DNA from: Chloroflexaceae bacterium UBA1466
Lineage (GTDB): Bacteria; Chloroflexota; Chloroflexia; Chloroflexales; Chloroflexaceae
Assembly: GCA_002325605.1 (NCBI GenBank)
Contig: DCSM01000115.1
Location: 1 to 9,521 of the forward strand
Direction: 5' to 3'
DNA length: 9,521 nt
In this document: positions 6,501-9,521 of the stretch, in pieces
How positions within the stretch are numbered: position 1 is the first letter of the stretch
How the letters are laid out: every line of letters begins with the position of its first letter
Notes under the pieces: generated by a model
Told to the model about the DNA's origin: nothing
The model's input: only the letters and a program-made list of their open reading frames with translations
The model's database searches: none
Made by a program: the position numbers and the translations under genes

Positions 6501-7827
6501 GGAGAGCGAATTCGGGAAAGGTTCGACCTTTCACCTTCTTTTGGTCGCAGATACGGTTCCCCCTCCCAGTGCGGTGGGGAGATTCCTGCCAGAGCAGCAG
6601 ACCTCCTTTGAAGGGGCCAAATTGGCCTTGCAAAACAAGCGGGTCTTGATTGTAGATGATAATGCAACGCAGCGGCGGTGGCTGGAGCAACACCTTCAGC
6701 AGTGGGGGCTGTGGACTCAAACCTTGGCGACGGAGGCCGAAGTTCTACCCCTTCTCCAGCAAGCTGAAGCTTTTGACCTTCTCCTTCTCGATCTTTTCCT
6801 GCCCGAAATGCCTGCTCTTTTGCCCAAGATTCGGGCCCAACCTGCGGCCCAAACCGTCCCGATTGTCTTTTTAAGCTACGTCGGCTTGGGGAGAGAATTA
6901 GTCCGCCATCTTCCTTTCTCAACCTTACTCACTAAACCGTTCAAAGTTTCCCAACTCTACGAGACGCTGCTTAGGCTCTTCACGGAGCAAGAAGCACGGC
7001 TTACCAACCGTTTGCACGCTGCCCCCCGCATTGACTCAACGCTGGCCCAGCGCCACCCTTTGCACATTCTTTTGGCGGAGGACAACGCGGTCAATCAGAA
7101 GGTCGCTTTGCGCTTGCTGGAGCGGATGGGCTATCGGGCCGATGTAGCCGCAAACGGGTTTGAAGCTTTAGCCGCTTTGGAACGCCAAACTTACGACCTA
7201 GTTTTGATGGACGTGCAAATGCCCGATATGGATGGGGCGCAAGCTACGCGCCATATTCGGGAACGTTGGGCAAAAGAGGAGCAACCGTGCATTATTGCTA
7301 TGACCGCTTGGAGCTTGCAAGAAGATCAAAAACGTTTCTTGGCTCTGGGGATGGACGCTTGCATCAATAAGCCGATTCAAGTAGAAGAATTAGCGCGGGC
7401 CTTGGCTAAAGTTAGTTCAGCTCGGCCCCCTTCGGCCCGCCCTGCTGCCCCTCCGGCCCGCCCTTTGACGCTTGACCCTATAGCGCTCAAGAACTTAGGG
7501 GAAATGACCGATTCAAACCCTTCTGAGTTTTTCTATGAACTGATTGAGATTTTCTTGACCAGTGCGACCAAGCAAATTTTGATTCTCAAGAAAGCGATAG
7601 AAAGACGCGATTCTAAGACCTTATTACAAGTTGCCCATTCATTGAAATCAAGTAGTGCCTTGTTGGGAGCTACTAATTTAGCCAAATTGTGTGAAGAAAT
7701 AGAGGCTGCTGGGCAGATGGGCGATCTGATAGAAATGCTAACTTGGGCTGGCCAATGTGAAATTGAATACGCAAAGGTGAAGGAGGCGCTGGCAAAGCAA
7801 GAATACCTCAAACCTGATTTGCTTTGA
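3550..7827 (+). CDS. Hybrid sensor histidine kinase: GAF, four PAS, HisKA, HATPase, two receivers, HPt
   Basis: A 1425-residue soluble sensor kinase containing a complete multistep phosphorelay. I see no signal peptide or membrane span, so it should sense cytoplasmic cues. Order: coiled coil (5-32), GAF (about 34-202), PAS1 (210-328), PAS2 (338-453), coiled coil (455-500), PAS3 (500-620), PAS4 (628-755), a short coiled coil, HisKA with SHEIRTPLN (His783), and HATPase with N box NLLNNAVK (896-903), DTGIGIS (933-939) and GGTGLGLA (962-969). Receiver 1 has Asp1036/Asp1037, acceptor Asp1081, Ser1109 and Lys1129. Receiver 2 has Glu1177/Asp1178, acceptor Asp1221, Thr1252 and Lys1274. A Pro/Ala/Arg linker (about 1300-1320) leads to an HPt domain with AHSLKSSS (His1363). 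Each PAS ends in the typical (D)(I/V/M)T.R(K/R) PAC motif. All catalytic residues I looked for are present. No output domain exists, so a separate receiver protein must take the phosphate. ATG at 3550 has GGAAAA upstream. The ligand or cofactor of the GAF and PAS domains cannot be told; no phytochrome-type chromophore motif is evident. Confidence 0.96.
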   Translation: MPNTIVTLQEQVELLQQQKRSLENQVQQRTFELQMLYDLSLQMNATLNYGDLFRLMLGQLHRVICYDVSASLILADAPCELFIQHTRPLTPKLILEIKHRMLQTLSRLGGQKLQETEIEIHTICSSAEEPTAQPLEQLGSLFQVPLIVSPTLNSSLLNQWGGREVVGLLLVGADASVAFTEDEVRLLYTVANHTSAAIHHLRSLLEEQERMGSLLANIPDGVLLLDSRGKVALANPTGHAYLNALAKVDSLGILTHLGTYPLANFLKPLLNGKNYHELNLTEPKRTFEVVAQEMKVNPLYAYTLPHWWGTLNQRSGWALVLRDVTERRRVERALRESEVLLASISNVAAIGLSIIDAQGHYVQVNPAYCSLYGYQAAELLGQPFTLLLPEKVDSAALHIHKAFLAGKEDFPVEWQALRKDGALLDVMITSGRLVLEDGRCFRVSSVTDMTKRKQAEEEIRLLNAQLEQRVTERTSQLEVANKGLQAEVLVRRRAEAEIERVQRFLTMIVENIPDLIYVRDIETQRFILVNRATEELIGLSRETFLGKRIDEIGNPTLANFLGRPVHEVIATGKALEIPEEPIPVKGNQLKILHTRILPILNEEDQPQYLLGISADITARKKVEEALRESEERYRSVIEAVTEGIVLVDTNHFTQAFNPSAKKILGLTNDHLFSPSFLSADRVIIREDGSPFPHAAQPVEVTLHTGQPQANVVLGLYQAEGTLTWILINTQPLFRPAEKLPFAVVASFSDITERKQAEKALREAKEAAEAATQAKSEFLANMSHEIRTPLNAMIGMTTLLLDTELTADQTEFAETIRTSGSALLTIINDILDFSKIEARKLELEQYPFDLTQCIEESLDLVASKAAEKRLDLAYQISAQTPTSLLGDGGRLRQILVNLLNNAVKFTKSGEVVITVQARPPVKGKTYILHFAVRDTGIGISKAHLPQLFQSFSQVDASTTRKYGGTGLGLAISKRLAEAMKGAMWVESEFGKGSTFHLLLVADTVPPPSAVGRFLPEQQTSFEGAKLALQNKRVLIVDDNATQRRWLEQHLQQWGLWTQTLATEAEVLPLLQQAEAFDLLLLDLFLPEMPALLPKIRAQPAAQTVPIVFLSYVGLGRELVRHLPFSTLLTKPFKVSQLYETLLRLFTEQEARLTNRLHAAPRIDSTLAQRHPLHILLAEDNAVNQKVALRLLERMGYRADVAANGFEALAALERQTYDLVLMDVQMPDMDGAQATRHIRERWAKEEQPCIIAMTAWSLQEDQKRFLALGMDACINKPIQVEELARALAKVSSARPPSARPAAPPARPLTLDPIALKNLGEMTDSNPSEFFYELIEIFLTSATKQILILKKAIERRDSKTLLQVAHSLKSSSALLGATNLAKLCEEIEAAGQMGDLIEMLTWAGQCEIEYAKVKEALAKQEYLKPDLL
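4028..4035 (+). repeat. Run of eight G inside the kinase gene
   Basis: Eight consecutive G encode part of Trp-Gly-Gly (about residues 160-162) in the GAF domain. The reading frame is intact here. It is the longest homopolymer I noticed in the coding sequence; loss or gain of one G would truncate the kinase early. Confidence 0.85.
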
Positions 7828-7834
7828 AAAGCGC

Positions 7835-8290
7835 TTACTTCTCGTTTAGCTTAATTAAGTAGGCGACCAAATCATCTAGCTGCGGGGGCGTTAGGATTTC
7901 AGTATAATCTTTCCCCACCACCGCAAGGACCATACTTGGCTCAAACCCTTCCACAAGGTACTCATCATGCTTGGCAATTGAACGGCGCAGGTACTCAGCA
8001 GCAGATAGGCCTGCGATACGGGTTCCCGCTCGCGCTGCGACCCCCATAAGGTTGGGCCCAATAGAACTACTTAGATCACCCGTCACCAGATGGCAAGTTT
8101 TGCAGGCCACAAACCCTTCAGGCAAAGGGGCAACCGTTCCCTCGAAAAGGGCTTTTCCTCGCTCCTGACTGGTTGGGGTTGCGGTTACTTGTTTGAGGGA
8201 AGGGTTGGTGACAAAAGGTTTGTTACATCCTTGAAGGGCGAGAAGGGTAAGGAAAAGAAGCATGATTTGAAGGTGAAGCAAAGGTCTCAT
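7835..8290 (-). CDS. Class I cytochrome c, lipoprotein
   Basis: A 151-residue membrane-anchored electron carrier acting on the outer face of the cytoplasmic membrane. Residues 1-22 form a lipoprotein signal: Arg2, a hydrophobic core LLFLTLLALQ and the lipobox LQGC with Cys22. A short Thr/Pro/Ser linker follows (about 28-42). The haem c site is CKTCH (63-67), so Cys63 and Cys66 bind haem and His67 is one axial ligand. IGPNLMGVAARAG (77-89) is the common GP.L.GV..R block. Met120 (EPSMVL) is the likeliest sixth ligand, although the usual Met-Pro is absent here. The tail LTPPQLDDLVAYLIKL (133-148) is the standard C-terminal helix of small bacterial cytochromes c. ATG at 8290 fits the signal peptide; its ribosome binding site is weak. 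Its stop is seven bases from the kinase stop, facing it, and it starts 42 bases from the divergent phosphatase gene. No oxidase or quinol complex is nearby, so its redox partner is unknown. Confidence 0.93.
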   Translation of the reverse strand: MRPLLHLQIMLLFLTLLALQGCNKPFVTNPSLKQVTATPTSQERGKALFEGTVAPLPEGFVACKTCHLVTGDLSSSIGPNLMGVAARAGTRIAGLSAAEYLRRSIAKHDEYLVEGFEPSMVLAVVGKDYTEILTPPQLDDLVAYLIKLNEK

Positions 8291-8315
8291 TTTAAGGGTT
8301 TTCTTTCTTGATCAA

Positions 8316-8321
8316 AAGGAG
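8316..8321 (+). promoter_or_regulatory. Ribosome binding site of the metallophosphoesterase gene
   Basis: AAGGAG lies 11 bases before the GTG at 8333, longer than ideal. A dyad starts four bases after it and includes the start codon, so a folded stem would shorten the effective distance. No other start in this frame keeps a full lipoprotein signal. Confidence 0.5.
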
Positions 8322-8325
8322 TAAA

Positions 8326-8341
8326 GCTTAACGTGTTAAGC
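8326..8341. promoter_or_regulatory. Perfect 16-bp dyad over the GTG start codon
   Basis: GCTTAACGTGTTAAGC consists of GCTTAAC, a two-base centre and GTTAAGC, perfectly symmetric. The GTG start (8333-8335) is at the centre. As DNA it resembles an operator for a dimeric helix-turn-helix regulator, placed to affect both divergent genes. As RNA it can form a six-pair stem with the start codon in a four-base loop. Confidence 0.5.
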
Positions 8342-9364
8342 CTAAAAGCAGGTGAAGTATGGCGTTTTCTTCTCGCAGGGGCAATGTTGGGAATTCTGCT
8401 CTTTAGCGCGGGATGTGGCAACGGGTCAACAAATTTTGCCCTTTTTGGGCCGCCGCCCTCCGCTACCCCAACGCTTACTTCTACCCCTTCCCAGACCCCT
8501 CCCCCGACGGCCACGCGCAAACCGACTCGTACCCCAACCCCTTTGCCTTCCCCGACCCCTTCCCCCACCCCGCTCCGTTTTGCAATTATTGGGGATTTTG
8601 GGCTGGCGGGGCAACCTGAAAAAGCAGTGGCTGACCTCGTGCAAAGTTGGAGTCCCGCTTTTATCGTCACCACGGGCGATAATAACTATCCAAGCGGGGC
8701 CGCTGAAACGATTGACCAGAACATCGGGCAATACTTTTACAACTTTATCGCGCCCTATAAGGGAAAGTATGGTGAAGGAGCGCAAGAAAATCGCTTCTTT
8801 CCCGTGTTGGGCAATCACGATTGGGTGGAGCCGAAAGCCAAACCTTACTTAGCTTACTTTACGCTCCCTGGGAATGAACGCTATTATACCACAACCTACC
8901 AAACCATTGGGCTTTTCATGCTAGACAGTGACCCTAATGAGCCTGATGGGATTAAAAACAATTCAGTCCAGGCCCAATGGCTAAAGGAACAATTAGCAAA
9001 GTCTTCTGCTTGCTGGAAGCTGATTTTTCTCCATCATCCACCGTTTTCTTCAGGCTTCCATGGCTCTAATACGTGGATGCAATGGCCTTTCCAGGAGTGG
9101 GGAGCCGATGCGGTCTTTGGGGGCCATGATCACCATTACGAACGGTTTGGGCAAAATGGGTTTCCCTCCTTCGTGAATGGTCTGGGAGGGGGCCCCCGTT
9201 ATTTACTCAAGCAGACTTTGCCAGGGAGTGAAGTTCGTTACAACGCTAATCACGGCGCGATGTTGGCTGAAGTAACGGGCAAAAGGCTGACCCTTCAGTT
9301 TATCACGATCTCTGGCGAAGTAATTGATACTTATTCTTTAGAGAAGAGTTGTCCTGGGAATTAG
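8333..9364 (+). CDS. Surface lipoprotein metallophosphoesterase, purple acid phosphatase-like
   Basis: A 343-residue binuclear-metal phosphatase predicted to hydrolyse phosphate esters outside the cytoplasm. Residues 1-28 form a lipoprotein signal (Arg11, hydrophobic AMLGILLF, lipobox SAGC with Cys28). A Thr/Ser-Pro-rich linker (43-80) follows, then the calcineurin-like fold. The metal ligands appear in order: GDFG (Asp88), GDNNY (Asp116, Tyr119), GNHD (Asn161, His162), LHHPPF (His234/235) and GGHDHHYER (His265, His267). The Tyr in GDN.Y is typical of purple acid phosphatases (the Fe-binding tyrosinate), and single-domain size resembles the tartrate-resistant acid phosphatase type, so that subgroup is favoured over a general phosphodiesterase. 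The start is GTG at 8333, chosen because it gives a complete signal peptide and has AAGGAG upstream. Gene order with the cytochrome suggests only shared export, not a shared pathway. No Pho regulon genes are visible. The natural substrate is unknown. Confidence 0.93.
   Translation: MLSLKAGEVWRFLLAGAMLGILLFSAGCGNGSTNFALFGPPPSATPTLTSTPSQTPPPTATRKPTRTPTPLPSPTPSPTPLRFAIIGDFGLAGQPEKAVADLVQSWSPAFIVTTGDNNYPSGAAETIDQNIGQYFYNFIAPYKGKYGEGAQENRFFPVLGNHDWVEPKAKPYLAYFTLPGNERYYTTTYQTIGLFMLDSDPNEPDGIKNNSVQAQWLKEQLAKSSACWKLIFLHHPPFSSGFHGSNTWMQWPFQEWGADAVFGGHDHHYERFGQNGFPSFVNGLGGGPRYLLKQTLPGSEVRYNANHGAMLAEVTGKRLTLQFITISGEVIDTYSLEKSCPGN
8459..8572 (+). repeat. Low-complexity Thr/Ser-Pro linker coding stretch
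   Basis: Residues 43-80 of the phosphatase are almost entirely Pro, Thr and Ser, with many TP and SP dipeptides and three basic residues (62-66). The DNA is strongly C-rich on this strand. Such stalks hold a catalytic domain away from the membrane or wall and are frequent in secreted Chloroflexota proteins; this is part of why I suggest that lineage. Confidence 0.8.
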
Positions 9365-9402
9365 CTTGAAGTAGGAGATCAGGAAGCGCAGGGAATGGGG
9401 GC

Positions 9403-9429
9403 GGAGGCCAGGCCTCCTGCTTGGCCTCC
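9403..9429. repeat. Hairpin-forming repeat downstream of the phosphatase
   Basis: GGAGGCC (9403-9409) faces GGCCTCC (9411-9417) across one base, and GGAGGCCA (9403-9410) can instead pair with TGGCCTCC (9422-9429) across an 11-base loop. GGCCTCC is thus repeated directly (9411-9417 and 9423-9429). It starts 38 bases after the phosphatase stop. No U-run follows, so it may be a processing or stability element or a factor-dependent terminator rather than an intrinsic one. Confidence 0.45.
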
Positions 9430-9521
9430 ACGAGATAGGCTGAGTCAAAAAACCCAAGCCAGGCTCCCGTATTTCCCTCGATGATTTACGCAAGCAAGAA
9501 TGAGGAAGAAAAACCCAAAAA

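Noticed and set aside
7433..7464. Direct repeat CGGCCCGCCCT (7433-7443 and 7454-7464)
   Set aside because: It merely encodes the Ala-Arg-Pro linker between receiver 2 and HPt; low-complexity coding, not a separate element.
7490..7800. Lower GC content (about 35-47% by hand count) over the HPt-coding part than over receiver 2 (about 62%), suggesting a recently added module
   Set aside because: The HisKA-coding part of the same gene is equally AT-rich (about 30-38% at 6001-6120), so the change is within the normal range of this gene.
7829..7836. AAGCGCTT palindrome at the convergent ends of kinase and cytochrome genes as a bidirectional terminator
   Set aside because: Only eight bases, no loop and no T-runs; too weak to call.
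8426..8818. Long minus-strand frames opposite the phosphatase stalk
   Set aside because: Arg/Gly-rich products caused by the C-rich Thr/Pro codons on the other strand; no starts or families recognisable.
9303..9485. Minus-strand open frame of about 60 codons over the phosphatase end, with a protein-like stretch (GAWLGFFDSAYLVEAK)
   Set aside because: It has no ATG or good start with a ribosome binding site, is closed upstream by a TAA at 9486-9488, ends inside the phosphatase gene and matches nothing I recognise. It could be a decayed tail of a neighbouring gene, but I cannot support that.
9481..9521. ATG on the plus strand with an open frame to the right edge
   Set aside because: Only 13 codons are visible, and there is no ribosome binding site before it. 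It may be a gene start but cannot be judged.

Overview
The window looks like a bacterial chromosome segment of moderate GC content, with tightly packed genes, several non-ATG starts (TTG, GTG) and no RNA genes, insertion sequences or CRISPR arrays that I can see. A lineage near Chloroflexota is my best guess. It rests on the Ser/Thr-Pro 'stalk' following a lipoprotein signal, on the style of the cytochrome c and on the KaiC-like ATPase next to a very large hybrid kinase. This is inference, not proof.

Layout. (1) Positions 1-1136, minus strand: a corrinoid pair, the SUMT uroporphyrinogen-III methyltransferase followed by a CobO/BtuR ATP:corrinoid adenosyltransferase that runs off the left edge. 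(2) Positions 1137-1342: a divergent intergenic region with a candidate promoter, a short direct repeat and a nested palindrome. (3) Positions 1343-7827, plus strand: a three-gene signalling operon made of a small helical protein of unknown function, a double-domain KaiC-like ATPase with a C-terminal winged-helix-like tail, and a 1425-residue cytoplasmic hybrid histidine kinase (GAF, four PAS, HisKA, HATPase, two receivers, HPt). The first two genes overlap by ATGA; the third follows a strong hairpin. (4) Positions 7835-8290, minus strand: a lipoprotein class I cytochrome c, convergent with the kinase. (5) Positions 8333-9364, plus strand: a surface-anchored purple-acid-phosphatase-like metallophosphoesterase, divergent from the cytochrome across 42 bases. 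A perfect 16-bp dyad covers the phosphatase's GTG start codon. (6) Positions 9365-9521: non-coding as far as I can see, with one repeat-rich hairpin.

How the genes may work together. The KaiC-like protein and the multistep-phosphorelay kinase are probably one sensory module. The kinase carries every phosphotransfer station from His to final HPt but no output domain, and the KaiC-like protein ends in what looks like a DNA-binding fold. The most interesting hypothesis is that the ATPase, or its small translationally coupled partner, is a regulator or output of the relay. The residue changes in the KaiC part argue against a true circadian oscillator. The corrinoid genes and the cytochrome/phosphatase pair look like unrelated housekeeping and envelope neighbours.
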